Notes under the pieces: model-generated
Database searches by the model: none
What the model was told of the DNA's origin: nothing
What the model saw: only the letters and a program-made list of their open reading frames with translations
From: Methanobacteriota archaeon
GTDB taxonomy: Archaea > Methanobacteriota > Methanobacteria > Methanobacteriales > Methanobacteriaceae
DNA length: 24,270 nucleotides
Assembly: GCA_023409695.1 (NCBI GenBank)
Contig: JAEYQZ010000205.1
Span: 1-24,270 of the forward strand
Direction of reading: 5' to 3'
In this document: piece by piece, positions 1 through 8,106 of the stretch
Numbering within the stretch: the first letter of the stretch is position 1
Layout: each line of letters opens with the position of its first letter
Program-made: the position numbers and the translations under genes

Positions 1-2371
1 TTATATCATCAGCATCTATTTGTAGATCAATAGCTCCTTTTTTAACTCCATAAGAATAGAACAGATCAGAGACAAGATTTTCTATATATTCTTTAAAGTT
101 GACATCCTTAAGGTCTTCGGATTGATACAGCTTTTCATGGACCATTGCCATTGTTTTAACCCGATTCTGGCTTTCTCTCAGGACATTTATAGTCTCTTCT
201 CCTTCCACACATCTGGTTTGCAGGTTGAGTAAACTTGATATGATCTGAAGGTTATTCTTCACCCTATGGTGAATTTCTCTTAAAAGTACCTCTTTTTCCA
301 TTAAAGACTCTTTAATTTTATTTTCAGCTATTTTATTATCAGTAATATCTAATAAGGATATCAAACTTTTCTTAGTTCCACGAATTATAGCAACAGTTGC
401 GAATATATCTTTAATATTACCATATCTGTCAATAAATTTTAATTCGTAGTTTCTTGGAGCTAAACTTGGGTCAATTCGCCTGAGATTATGATACTCTTCT
501 ATTTTATCTTTATAATCAGGAGCTACAAATTCTCTCCAGCTTTTTTTACCTTCTATTTCCTCTTTTGAGTATCCATAAAGCTTTTCAAATTCTGCATTTA
601 CAAGGGATATTGTGGTATTTTCCTCAATTATAATTGTTGCAGTTCCAGTATTTTCAAATATAGTCCGGTAATATGCCTCTGATCTTTTAATTTGCTTTTC
701 TGCTCTTTTACGCTCGCTAATATCCTTAGAAACCCCTATAATTCCAATTATTTTGCCATTTACATCATACATTATTGTTTCTCTTACATCTACATACACT
801 TTAGAACCATCTTTTCTTTTACCTTCCCATTCGCCATTATATTCGCCAAATTTCAGTATTCCTTCCAAATCTGGTTTAAAGTGAGATTTGTTCCTATTTA
901 AATACAGCATATCAATATCTTTACCAATTATTTCTTCTTCACAGTACCCATAAATGGTTTCTGCTCCCTTATTCCAGTAAATAATTTTCCCTTGAAGATC
1001 ATAGACAATTACACAATCCCTGACATTAGTTAAAATATTTGCCTGGAACTGCAGCATATTTTCTGTCTTTTTACGTTCTATGACCGGATGCGTAGTAACA
1101 ACAATACCATTTATTCCGGGAACATCTATTAAATTCTGAAATACGGATTCTACAGGAATATATTCCCCATCTGCCCTTTTAATCCGGAATTCTGTTGGAA
1201 TCTCTGGATTTCGTTTTTCATAAACTTCATGTAAGTCTATTTTTACTCTTTCCAGATCATCATGATGAACGAAGTTCAAAGGGTTTTTTCCTATGAAATA
1301 TCCCTCAGGATAACCAAGAATGCGTTTGGATGAGGGAGAATCAAATATAATATATCCCTCCTTATCAAGTATACGGATTAAATCACTGGAATTATTAATT
1401 AAAGATCGGAATCTTTTCTCACTCTCTTTAAGGGCAATTTCTGCTTTTTTACTCTCTGTTATATCTCGATTTACAAGAAGTAATGATTCAATCTCACCTC
1501 TGGCATTGAATTCTGGAATTATATGACTATGATAAAATAATAATCCCCGAATCGATTGAAATTCAAATTCTATTTCCTGTGTCTTCCCTGTTGCTACAGT
1601 TTTTTCAATATTTTCAACCCAGATATTGATCATCTCTTCAGACAGGGGTAACTCCTTAAAATTTCTGCCAATTAATTTTTCAGGAGATAATTTAAGTGTA
1701 TCAGAGCCATGATTACCATATAAAAATCTTAATTTTTTGTCTATCCTGAAAATAGAATCCGGAGAATTTTCAACAAGAGCCCGATATCTTTCTTCACTTT
1801 CCTGTAAAATCAGTTTGCTGTCCAGTAATCTTTTCTTCTCCAGTCCCATTTCACCAATAACACTTGCCAGATTTGTAAGAAAACTCATAGCTTTTTCAAT
1901 GAACTCTTCAGAGAATACGTCAACTTTAGACAAAACATCTAAATACTCTTCTTCGTCAAACCCATATTTATGAGCCTGTTGTCTGAAAAATTCTATATTT
2001 GGAGGTTCAAAGAAAAATTGGCCTGTAAATAGGTTAGCCAAATGCTCACCTCCAATGTAAACTGGCACCGCTATGTCCACAAGGCCATTAAGACATATAT
2101 GGCTGGATTGTTTTTCACCAGCTTTTAATTTGTCACAAATTCTAGTGCCACTTTCTATACATTTTTTAAGGGTTTCAGGATGTTTACGGTGAAAATCCAG
2201 ACAGATGTCCTGCCAACCTATAGCAACATCACCATCGGTACACTCTAAAACATTTCCATCTAAATCTTCTAAAGCAGATATAACACCCGTTAATTCATAA
2301 AAACTAGTTAATAATTCCTTAATCTTATCTATATCTACAAGATCTGAGAAAGAATAATTGTTAGACGTCAT
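1..2371 (-). CDS. PocR/multi-PAS sensor histidine kinase (C-terminus cut by window)
   Basis: The reading frame is open from an ATG at 2371 to the window edge (790 codons visible). Residues about 5-180 look like a PocR sensory domain, with the P-V-Y-I-G-G-E-H-L and T-G-Q-F-F motifs typical of that family. Four PAS repeats follow, starting near residues 190, 313, 440 and 562, each opening with a segment like S-E-x-R-Y/F-R. Near residue 686 begins a HisKA_2-type dimerisation segment with the phosphoacceptor motif REIHHRVKNNLQ (histidines near residue 700). The HATPase domain should lie beyond position 1. No membrane segment is visible, so a cytoplasmic sensor is inferred. PocR domains are thought to bind small ligands, but the ligand here is unknown. 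The start has only a weak GGTTGA ribosome-binding site. The gene is divergent from the methyltransferase at 2643. Confidence 0.9.
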   Translation of the reverse strand, partial: MTSNNYSFSDLVDIDKIKELLTSFYELTGVISALEDLDGNVLECTDGDVAIGWQDICLDFHRKHPETLKKCIESGTRICDKLKAGEKQSSHICLNGLVDIAVPVYIGGEHLANLFTGQFFFEPPNIEFFRQQAHKYGFDEEEYLDVLSKVDVFSEEFIEKAMSFLTNLASVIGEMGLEKKRLLDSKLILQESEERYRALVENSPDSIFRIDKKLRFLYGNHGSDTLKLSPEKLIGRNFKELPLSEEMINIWVENIEKTVATGKTQEIEFEFQSIRGLLFYHSHIIPEFNARGEIESLLLVNRDITESKKAEIALKESEKRFRSLINNSSDLIRILDKEGYIIFDSPSSKRILGYPEGYFIGKNPLNFVHHDDLERVKIDLHEVYEKRNPEIPTEFRIKRADGEYIPVESVFQNLIDVPGINGIVVTTHPVIERKKTENMLQFQANILTNVRDCVIVYDLQGKIIYWNKGAETIYGYCEEEIIGKDIDMLYLNRNKSHFKPDLEGILKFGEYNGEWEGKRKDGSKVYVDVRETIMYDVNGKIIGIIGVSKDISERKRAEKQIKRSEAYYRTIFENTGTATIIIEENTTISLVNAEFEKLYGYSKEEIEGKKSWREFVAPDYKDKIEEYHNLRRIDPSLAPRNYELKFIDRYGNIKDIFATVAIIRGTKKSLISLLDITDNKIAENKIKESLMEKEVLLREIHHRVKNNLQIISSLLNLQTRCVEGEETINVLRESQNRVKTMAMVHEKLYQSEDLKDVNFKEYIENLVSDLFYSYGVKKGAIDLQIDADDI

Positions 2372-2642
2372 TAATTCAACCGAATATATTCTGTCACTGC
2401 AATGATTTAAATGTAATTCAAATTATGCTTAATAATATTATTCTGTTTTAAAGAATAAATATTGTTAAATAGCCGTTTATTATAATAAATATTATTAATA
2501 AGATTCAAACAAATAGTTAATAAAAATAAATGATAAATGAACTGAGTTATCACTAAAAATACACTCTTTTAAAATTGATAGAATAAACAATAAAATTCTC
2601 TTTTCACATCTATAATTATATTAATCTGGTTAAGTGATAATA
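2372..2642. promoter_or_regulatory. Divergent AT-rich promoter region
   Basis: This spacer separates the leftward kinase from the rightward methyltransferase and must carry both promoters. It is almost pure A/T, with several TATA-like stretches, for example TATAATTATA at 2611-2620 and TTTTAAAATT near 2568-2577. No single box can be chosen with confidence. GTGAT at 2634-2638 is probably the ribosome-binding site of the methyltransferase. I see no RNA gene or coding remnant here. Confidence 0.4.
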
Positions 2643-3209
2643 ATGGGCGAAATGTGGTTGTATCTGTTTCTTGTAGTTTTTCTGACCTATAGTTACATTG
2701 GCCTGTATATTTCACGTAGATATGGAGCTAAAATTGTTGGTTGGCCAACTGCAATACGAAGTAAAGACTATACACTATTTCTTCTCGCTGTTCCTCAAAC
2801 ATGCCTTATTTTAAATGCCGTGATAATTCTTAACAGCTCAAATTATGTGGAAATTCCAGTATTAATTGGTTTTATCATTATGATTATAGGCATGGGCTTC
2901 AATTTTATTGTAAGAGCAAATTTAGGGAAAAATTGGGTGCCTCTTTCCAAAACGACAGAATGGCAAGAACTAGTAACTGAGGGCCTTTATTCCAGAGTTA
3001 GGCATCCTTTTTATCTATCGATTTTAATCTTATTTTTAGGAGTCGCTATTATTTCCTGGAATCTATATGGATTATTATTCCTTATTTTGACTGTAATAGC
3101 TTTAATAATTAGAATAAGGAAAGAAGAAATAGAATTGATCGCTAAATTTGGAGAAGAATATAAAAAATACAAAAAAGAAACTCCAATGATTATACCTAAA
3201 GTAATATAA
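2643..3209 (+). CDS. Isoprenylcysteine carboxyl methyltransferase-family membrane protein
   Basis: A 188-residue integral membrane protein with about five hydrophobic segments. Its C-terminal half carries the ICMT/PEMT-like signature: L-V-T-E-G-L-Y-S-R-V-R-H-P-F-Y, then a hydrophobic pair, then E-E-x-E-L-x-x-K-F-G-E-E-Y-x-x-Y. In this family the R-H-P and E-E elements help bind S-adenosylmethionine. Prokaryotic members methylate poorly defined small or lipid substrates, so the substrate is unknown. A GTG at 2634 would add three residues. However, GTGAT at 2634-2638 matches the end of the AGGAGGTGAT ribosome-binding consensus and is spaced for the ATG at 2643, so I prefer that start. The next gene begins 21 bp downstream and is probably co-transcribed. 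Confidence 0.82.
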   Translation: MGEMWLYLFLVVFLTYSYIGLYISRRYGAKIVGWPTAIRSKDYTLFLLAVPQTCLILNAVIILNSSNYVEIPVLIGFIIMIIGMGFNFIVRANLGKNWVPLSKTTEWQELVTEGLYSRVRHPFYLSILILFLGVAIISWNLYGLLFLILTVIALIIRIRKEEIELIAKFGEEYKKYKKETPMIIPKVI

Positions 3210-3230
3210 CTGAAGAAGTAGTGGAACATT

Positions 3231-3491
3231 ATGGAACAAGACAACAAATTTGAAGAGCTTAAAAAAGCCCTCAGAAACAGGAACTGCACTGTAAAAAAAC
3301 ATTCTAATGTTATGGAAATTACATTTGAAAATGAAGAAGATGGAGATTGGTTTGAAAACATTTTTGAGTACTATCAAAGAGAATCTGCAGTGTGCTGTTT
3401 AATGCCAATAAGACCAAAAAATGCCCCTCCCAAATTCATATTCAACATTAAAGACATGGATAAGTTTATTGAACTTATAAAAGATAATTAA
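3231..3491 (+). CDS. Small hypothetical protein
   Basis: An 86-residue acidic and lysine-rich soluble protein with no signal peptide or membrane segment. I do not recognise the family. It has a pair of adjacent cysteines (A-V-C-C-L) in a hydrophobic strand, a single cysteine earlier (R-N-C-T), and an amphipathic C-terminus. The predicted pattern is a small alpha/beta fold. It sits 21 bp after the methyltransferase and 19 bp before the flavin reductase gene, in the same direction, so the three may form one transcript. The ribosome-binding site is weak (AGTGGA, ending about 4 bp before the ATG). Tight packing between two convincing genes supports it as real. Confidence 0.65.
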   Translation: MEQDNKFEELKKALRNRNCTVKKHSNVMEITFENEEDGDWFENIFEYYQRESAVCCLMPIRPKNAPPKFIFNIKDMDKFIELIKDN

Positions 3492-3510
3492 ATTATTTGG
3501 AGACAAAAAT

Positions 3511-4113
3511 ATGAAGGAAAGTCTTGGACCAAAAACTCTAGGTTTCCCTACACCTGTCTTTATAGTAGGCTCTTATGACAGCGAAGGAAAACCAAATGTA
3601 ATGAATGCTGCAGCTGCTGGAATGTGCTGTTTTGTACCTCCATGCATATACGTATCTTTGCGTGAAGCGACCTACACTTACCACAATATCATGAAAAAAA
3701 AGGCATTTACTGTAAGTATTCCCCCTGCAAAATATGTTAAGGAATCAGATTATTTTGGACTTGCTTCTGGAAAAAAAGCAGATAAATTTGAAGTATCTGG
3801 TTTAACTCCAGTAAAAAGTGAACTGGTCGATGCTCCATATGTTAATGAATTTCCAGTAATATTGGAATGTAAACTAAAAGAAACAGTTAATTTAGGGTCT
3901 CATACCATGTTTATTGGTGAAGTTCTGGATTTAAAAGCAGATAAAGAAGTTCTAATTAGTATAACTTCAAAATCAGGAAAAAAATTGAGCAGAATAGATC
4001 CTGAAAAGTTTTTACCGATTATTTTCGATATGTCTACTAGAAATTACTATAAACTGGGTGAAAAAATAGGTGATGGATTTTCAGATGGTTCTAAATTATT
4101 AAAAAATAAATGA
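3511..4113 (+). CDS. Flavin reductase-family (flavoredoxin-like) FMN-binding protein
   Basis: A 200-residue protein of the flavin reductase-like split-barrel fold. Family features seen are an N-terminal P-x-P-V-F-I-V-G-S-Y segment, the N-V-M-N-A-A-A-A-G region followed by P-P-C-I-Y-V-S-L-R, the H-N-I-M-K-K-x-A-F-T-V-S-I-P core, and a late G-x-H-T-M-F-I-G-E-V strand. Anaerobe members bind FMN and take part in electron transfer or flavin reduction; the partner here is unknown. The ATG at 3511 is preceded by GGAG at 3497-3500. The gene ends 12 bp from the stop of the opposing aldo/keto reductase gene, so the two transcripts converge. It may be co-transcribed with the two genes before it. Confidence 0.85.
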   Translation: MKESLGPKTLGFPTPVFIVGSYDSEGKPNVMNAAAAGMCCFVPPCIYVSLREATYTYHNIMKKKAFTVSIPPAKYVKESDYFGLASGKKADKFEVSGLTPVKSELVDAPYVNEFPVILECKLKETVNLGSHTMFIGEVLDLKADKEVLISITSKSGKKLSRIDPEKFLPIIFDMSTRNYYKLGEKIGDGFSDGSKLLKNK

Positions 4114-4125
4114 AAATTTGATTTT

Positions 4126-5352
4126 TTAGAATCTTGAGCTTAAAGACATGAAAGCTCTGAAAACAGGTACAAGTACTACTTTTCCAATTTTCAGTTTATA
4201 CTTAAATCCTCTTCCACCCATTTCCTTTGAAACTACTCCTAAAAGTTCGGGAATATCCAGTTTTTGAGGGCATGCCTTTACACATTTTCCGCAATCAGTA
4301 CAAAGTCCAGCATGAACCTCACCATCGCCCATAATACCCCCTAGCTGACCTAAATAAAGGAAAGAAGCTCTAGCTCCTTCATTGAACATGTATTTATGAT
4401 TGTAAATTTCAAAGCACATGGGAATATTGACGCCTCTTGGGCAGGGCATACAGTAGCCGCATCCCGTACAGTCAATTTTCATAAGTTCTTCATAAACGTC
4501 TTTAACTTCATCGTAAAGTTTTAATTCATCTTCAGTGAGTGTATTTGGCAGAGTTTCATTTGCAACTTTGATATTCTCTTTAACCTGCTTTTCCTCACCC
4601 ATTCCAGAAACAACACACGTAACTTCCGGATGGTTCAAGACCCACCTCAATGCCCAGTCTGCAGGGCTCCGTTTGATATCAGATTTGTCCCATATTTTAT
4701 CTACCTTCTCTGGCACTTCTCCAGCAAGAAGTCCGCCTTTTAAAGGTTCCATGATGAAAACTGCAATTCCTTTTGAGTGGGCATATTTTAAACCTTCAGT
4801 ACCTGCCTGATTAGTCTCATCTAAATAATTATACTGAATTAAGCAGGCATCCCAATCATATGCATCCACAATTTCTTTAAATGAGTTAACATTGTCATGG
4901 AATGAAAAACCTATATTCTTTATTTTTCCCTTTGCTTTAGCATCCTCTAAAAATTCAAGAACTCCAAGTTCTTTCAATTTTTCAAAGCTGCCTTTACCTA
5001 ATGAATGAATCAAATAATAATCAATATAATCTGTCTGGAGTTTTTCGAGCTGTATTTCCAGATATTTTTCCATATCCTCATTTTTTTTAATGAACCATGA
5101 GGGCATTTTCGTGCAGAGCTTTACCTTCTCCCGGTATTCACCCTTTAGTATCTCTCCTAAAAATGATTCACTTGCTCCACCGTGATAAGGATATGCTGTG
5201 TCAATAAAATTTACTCCATTGTCTATTGAATCATAAATCAGCTTTTTAGCGCTTTCTTTATCGATTCTACCTGTTTTTGTAGGAAGTCTCATTGCACCAA
5301 ATCCAAGTGCTGAGATTTTATCGCCATTTTTTTCAATTTCTCTCATCTGCAT
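4126..5352 (-). CDS. Aldo/keto reductase with C-terminal 2x[4Fe-4S] ferredoxin domain
   Basis: A 408-residue fusion. Residues 1 to about 280 form an aldo/keto reductase barrel with the full catalytic tetrad visible: D51, Y56, K82 and H116. The C-terminal part holds two ferredoxin-type cysteine sets in C-x2-C-x2-C-x3-C order, at residues 295-305 and 351-361, each followed by a P and a short I-P segment. This architecture is common in anaerobes, where electrons may pass between the clusters and the nicotinamide site. The substrate cannot be read from sequence. The ATG at 5352 has GAGGT about 8 bp upstream. An operator-like quasi-palindrome lies 25-40 bp upstream and is nearly identical to one before the neighbouring TetR gene, so repression by that TetR protein is inferred. 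Confidence 0.92.
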   Translation of the reverse strand: MQMREIEKNGDKISALGFGAMRLPTKTGRIDKESAKKLIYDSIDNGVNFIDTAYPYHGGASESFLGEILKGEYREKVKLCTKMPSWFIKKNEDMEKYLEIQLEKLQTDYIDYYLIHSLGKGSFEKLKELGVLEFLEDAKAKGKIKNIGFSFHDNVNSFKEIVDAYDWDACLIQYNYLDETNQAGTEGLKYAHSKGIAVFIMEPLKGGLLAGEVPEKVDKIWDKSDIKRSPADWALRWVLNHPEVTCVVSGMGEEKQVKENIKVANETLPNTLTEDELKLYDEVKDVYEELMKIDCTGCGYCMPCPRGVNIPMCFEIYNHKYMFNEGARASFLYLGQLGGIMGDGEVHAGLCTDCGKCVKACPQKLDIPELLGVVSKEMGGRGFKYKLKIGKVVLVPVFRAFMSLSSRF

Positions 5353-5376
5353 TTTATTACCTCATCCATCTGTCGA

Positions 5377-5392
5377 TTGACCTGTCAGTCTA
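5377..5392. promoter_or_regulatory. Putative TetR operator upstream of the aldo/keto reductase
   Basis: The sequence TTGACCTGTCAGTCTA lies between the TetR stop and the reductase start. It matches the reverse complement of the site at 6011-6026 in 13 of 16 positions (TTGAC, three variable bases, TCAGTCTA). The half-sites TGAC and GTCA give it dyad character, as expected for a TetR dimer. It begins 25 bp upstream of the reductase start codon, almost the same distance as the other copy from the TetR start. Confidence 0.6.
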
Positions 5393-5412
5393 ATAATTAA
5401 CTAAAAAGATTA

Positions 5413-5985
5413 TTATTTTGAGATTCCATCCCATAAAAGTTCAAAAGCTATGTCTAAATTCTTTTCATTTAATTTTTCAGGATATTTTTCAAAATGAGTT
5501 ACTATCGTAACTACATTACCCCAAAAATAATCCATTACCATTTCAAAAGAGATTTCCTTTATTTTTTGTTTTTGAATGCCGTTTTTATAAATTCCAAGCA
5601 TGCCTTCAGCGTGGGTTTCAACCTGTTCTTTGGTAAGTGAAGTTATATATGGAGAACAGTGAAAAGTGAGTATGAATTGGAATTTATACGGTTCATTAAT
5701 GCCAAAGTGTACAAATTTAAGCCATAATCCTTTAATATTTTCTTTAAATGTTTTTTCATCGTCGTAGTGTTCGCTGCTTTCACACAACATACTTTCTTTG
5801 GTGTATAGATATAGACGATTTATAAGTTCTTCTTTAGTTTTAAAATAATGAAATAGTGTTCCTGTAGCAACTCCTGCTGTTTTTGCAATCTCTGCAGTAG
5901 AAGTTCCATGAAATCCCCTTTCAACAAAAAGTTTTAGGGATGCATCCAGTATTTTTTGTTCTTTTTCTTTCAAAAGTAACACCAT
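5413..5985 (-). CDS. TetR/AcrR-family transcriptional repressor
   Basis: A 190-residue regulator. Residues about 8-55 are a classic TetR N-terminal helix-turn-helix: I-L-D-A-S-L-K-L-F-V-E-R-G-F-H-G-T-S, then E-I-A-K-x-A-G-V-A-T-G-T-L-F-H-Y-F-x-x-K-E-E-L. The remainder is a helical ligand-binding domain with no family-specific motif I can name. The ATG at 5985 has no clear ribosome-binding site. The gene lies 60 bp upstream of the aldo/keto reductase in the same direction. Matching operator-like sequences upstream of both starts indicate autoregulation plus control of the reductase. A likely inducer would be a reactive carbonyl, alkylating or redox-active compound, but that is inference. Confidence 0.92.
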   Translation of the reverse strand: MVLLLKEKEQKILDASLKLFVERGFHGTSTAEIAKTAGVATGTLFHYFKTKEELINRLYLYTKESMLCESSEHYDDEKTFKENIKGLWLKFVHFGINEPYKFQFILTFHCSPYITSLTKEQVETHAEGMLGIYKNGIQKQKIKEISFEMVMDYFWGNVVTIVTHFEKYPEKLNEKNLDIAFELLWDGISK

Positions 5986-6010
5986 ACAAATTAATTTGAC
6001 ACATATGTTA

Positions 6011-6026
6011 TAGACTGATTAGTCAA
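6011..6026. promoter_or_regulatory. Putative TetR operator upstream of the TetR gene
   Basis: TAGACTGATTAGTCAA contains the near-perfect dyad GACTGATTAGTC (10 of 12 bases symmetric). In reverse complement it matches the site before the reductase in 13 of 16 bases. It begins 26 bp upstream of the TetR start codon, which places it over the likely promoter or transcription start. Binding by the adjacent TetR protein is inferred from repetition and position. Confidence 0.6.
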
Positions 6027-6424
6027 TTTAGTATTTAATACTTGTGATCTATACATTAATGACAGTAATTTTGCAGTGAAATTCATAAAAAATAAGATGT
6101 TTAATCGCGCTTAAATTTGTTGAATACCTTTGATTGTGGGTGCTAACTTATAATAAGTTTAAATTAGGCCCCTATTTCATTAACTTTTCCTTCAAAATTA
6201 GAGTTTTTATGAGTTAGATTTGGTAGAGATTTGGGCATATCTATTTAATAGATTATAAATAATAAAAGATATATATTAACTATGAAAAAATTTCATTTCA
6301 GCGCCTAAAATCGCGAAAATAGAAATGAGAAATTTTCAAGTTATAATCAATAAATGAATATATTTAAATACATTATATTGAAATATTCATTCAAATTATT
6401 TAAACAAATAATTAGGAGGAAAAA
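6027..6424. promoter_or_regulatory. Long intergenic region with the NYN-gene promoter
   Basis: About 400 bp without a gene. AACTTATAATAAGTT at 6145-6159 is a perfect 15-base palindrome. ATGAATAT at 6354-6361 and ATATTCAT at 6383-6390 form an inverted repeat around a TATA-like ATATTTAAATAC (6360-6371), a reasonable promoter for the gene at 6425. A strong AGGAGG at 6414-6419 is its ribosome-binding site. I found no RNA gene or coding remnant. Confidence 0.5.
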
Positions 6425-6919
6425 ATGCGCAATCTAGAAAAATTAAGTTCATTTAAACAGTATATTCCATTGACCAGACGATCCAATGAACGAAATATTG
6501 GACTGCTTGTAGATGGACCAAATATGCTCAGAAATGAATTCCATCTGGATCTAGAAATGATAAAAGAAATAGTATCCGAAAACGGTACAATAAAGGTTGC
6601 AAAGGTTCTTATGAACCAGTATGCTTCAGACAAACTTATAGAAGCTGTAGTAAATCAAGGTTTTACTCCCATAATAGTAGCAGGAGATGTAGATGTTCAA
6701 CTTGCTGTAGAAGCTTTCGAACTTGTTTATAATCCTAATATTGATGTTATTGCGCTTATGACTCGTAATGCAGACTTTTTACCATTAATAAACATCGCTA
6801 AAGAAAATGGGAAAGAAACCATGGTAATTGGAGCCGAACCTGGTTTCAGCGTAGCCTTAAAGAACTCAGCTGATAGTGCGATAGTTTTAAATACACAACC
6901 AACTCCTGAAACTGCCTAA
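6425..6919 (+). CDS. NYN-domain (PIN-like) protein, TIGR00288 type
   Basis: A 164-residue protein of the NYN/LabA-like branch of the PIN nuclease superfamily, matching the archaeal TIGR00288 pattern. Acidic positions typical of the metal site are seen: D30 in L-L-V-D-G-P-N, D88 and D90 in A-G-D-V-D-V, and D117 in T-R-N-A-D-F-L-P-L. Most NYN proteins carry Asp where N115 sits, so one metal ligand may be altered. The short final segment G-A-E-P-G-F-S-V-A-L is characteristic of this family. The cellular role of the family is unknown; RNA cleavage is the usual guess. AGGAGG ends 5 bp before the ATG, indicating good expression. It appears to be transcribed alone. Confidence 0.85.
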   Translation: MRNLEKLSSFKQYIPLTRRSNERNIGLLVDGPNMLRNEFHLDLEMIKEIVSENGTIKVAKVLMNQYASDKLIEAVVNQGFTPIIVAGDVDVQLAVEAFELVYNPNIDVIALMTRNADFLPLINIAKENGKETMVIGAEPGFSVALKNSADSAIVLNTQPTPETA

Positions 6920-6945
6920 TAATTCACCTTTTATCATTTTACCTA

Positions 6946-6959
6946 TTCACTTAAGTGAA
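6946..6959. repeat. Perfect 14-bp palindrome after the NYN gene
   Basis: TTCACTTAAGTGAA lies 27 bp after the NYN stop codon and is followed by a T-rich stretch (TATTTTATCTTTTTT). It could be a weak terminator hairpin or a dimer-binding site ahead of the acetyltransferase gene. The sequence alone does not decide. Confidence 0.4.
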
Positions 6960-7105
6960 ATATTTTATCTTTTTTAATAGGTAGATCCATGGATTTATTC
7001 ATCACTTTTTATTTTTCTTTAATTTTTAATAGAACAAAACAACCATAATTAATTTTTCGATTTAAAAAGAAAAGCTATTTCTAATTGGAAATTCAGGAGA
7101 CCTTC

Positions 7106-7654
7106 ATGATTTATCTAAAAGAAGCAGTACTGCAAGACAGGAAAAAAATTTACAAATGGCTTTATTTTTCAGATTTTTCCCCATTTTTAAATGAATTACA
7201 CTCCTCTGCATCGGAAAGTGTCCCTTCATTTCATGAATTTAAAGACGATTATGAAGATTTCTTTTTTGAAAGTTCTAATCCAGAGAAAGGGCAGGGATAT
7301 ATTATAACTAATGAAGAACAGGATATAGGATTTATATCATATACTTCCTTTCATTTAATGAAAGGCATTGCAGAACTGGATATCTGGCTTAAATCACTTA
7401 ATTATGCAGGTAAGGGACATGGAACATTTGCTTTAAAGAGTTTAAGTAAAAAATTATTGACTGAAGGATTTCATACTTTGATTATGAGGCCCTGCGCAAA
7501 AAATATTAGGGCTATAAATTCATATGGAAAGGCAGGGTTTGTTGAATCCATTTTTGAGCCTGAAAAATATTATAAAAAAGAATATATTGACAAATATTCA
7601 CCTGGAGATTGCAAAAATGGTGAAGACATATTCATGGTGCTAAAAAGTATTTAG
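7106..7654 (+). CDS. GNAT-family N-acetyltransferase
   Basis: A 182-residue GNAT protein. Motif A is visible as Y-A-G-K-G-H-G-T-F-A-L, the acetyl-CoA pyrophosphate loop, preceded by the acidic strand A-E-L-D-I-W-L. The later segment N-x-R-A-I-N-S-Y-G-K-A-G-F is the usual motif B of RimJ/RimL-like members. The acceptor substrate is unknown. A longer reading frame begins at a TTG at 7085, but AGGAG at 7095-7099 is correctly spaced (6 bp) for the ATG at 7106, so I use that start. The gene is isolated between the NYN gene and the tRNA-Ser region. Confidence 0.85.
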   Translation: MIYLKEAVLQDRKKIYKWLYFSDFSPFLNELHSSASESVPSFHEFKDDYEDFFFESSNPEKGQGYIITNEEQDIGFISYTSFHLMKGIAELDIWLKSLNYAGKGHGTFALKSLSKKLLTEGFHTLIMRPCAKNIRAINSYGKAGFVESIFEPEKYYKKEYIDKYSPGDCKNGEDIFMVLKSI

Positions 7655-7727
7655 AATAATTTTACCAATATTTTTAATAATAAAACTTTTAATTCAGTTT
7701 AATCTACTATTTATTGACATCAACTTT

Positions 7728-7743
7728 GCCGGGATAGTCAGTC
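7728..7743 (+). repeat. Partial copy of the tRNA-Ser 5' end
   Basis: GCCGGGATAGTCAGTC repeats the first 17 bases of the tRNA-Ser gene 183 bp downstream, with one base missing. After it the similarity ends and no 3' half (TCCCGGC) follows, so it cannot form a tRNA. It may be a decayed tRNA duplicate or the footprint of a recombination event at the tRNA gene. Confidence 0.7.
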
Positions 7744-7747
7744 CAAC

Positions 7748-7838
7748 CGCTCAAAAATCGTTAGATTTTTGGCGCCCCTAACATGAAACTTTCGAAAATC
7801 TACGATTTTCGATGCGTCAAAATTCAGGGAATTTTGAC
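7748..7838. repeat. Cluster of three perfect short hairpins
   Basis: Three stem-loops stand in a row. The first has CAAAAATC and GATTTTTG around a GTTA loop (7752-7771), extended by CGC/GCG across a one-base bulge. The second has CGAAAATC and GATTTTCG around TAC (7793-7811). The third has GTCAAAATTC and GAATTTTGAC around AGG (7816-7838). The arms resemble each other, suggesting repeats of one unit. They fill the gap between the tRNA fragment and the intact tRNA. This may be a dispersed intergenic palindromic element or a structured RNA; no coding frame is evident. Confidence 0.7.
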
Positions 7839-7908
7839 AGTGTTCGAGGGCTTTTTTGAAAAAAAGGTTGATCAAAAAATACATCTGTATCCCCTCCTAA
7901 AAAATCAC

Positions 7909-7998
<90 letters not shown>

Positions 7999-8106
7999 CT
8001 TTAAAAGGTTGAATAAAAAGTGAAAGTACTGAAAATATTATCCCAAATCTAAGGATCATTACTTTTCAACCAGATTTATATTACTAAATAAACATAGAAA
8101 AACAAC

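Noticed and set aside
692..1973. Plus-strand frames within the histidine kinase region
   Set aside because: They are antisense to well-defined PAS domains and have no ribosome-binding sites or recognisable motifs.
3011..3377. Two overlapping minus-strand frames opposite the methyltransferase and small hypothetical genes
   Set aside because: They overlap recognised genes, are rich in F, S and I as expected for shadows of AT-rich coding DNA, and have no family features.
7085..7105. A TTG start giving seven more residues on the acetyltransferase
   Set aside because: The AGGAG lies inside this extension and is correctly spaced for the ATG at 7106.
7748..7838. A possible CRISPR array in the hairpin region
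   Set aside because: The three units are not direct repeats of constant length with unique spacers, and no cas gene is present.
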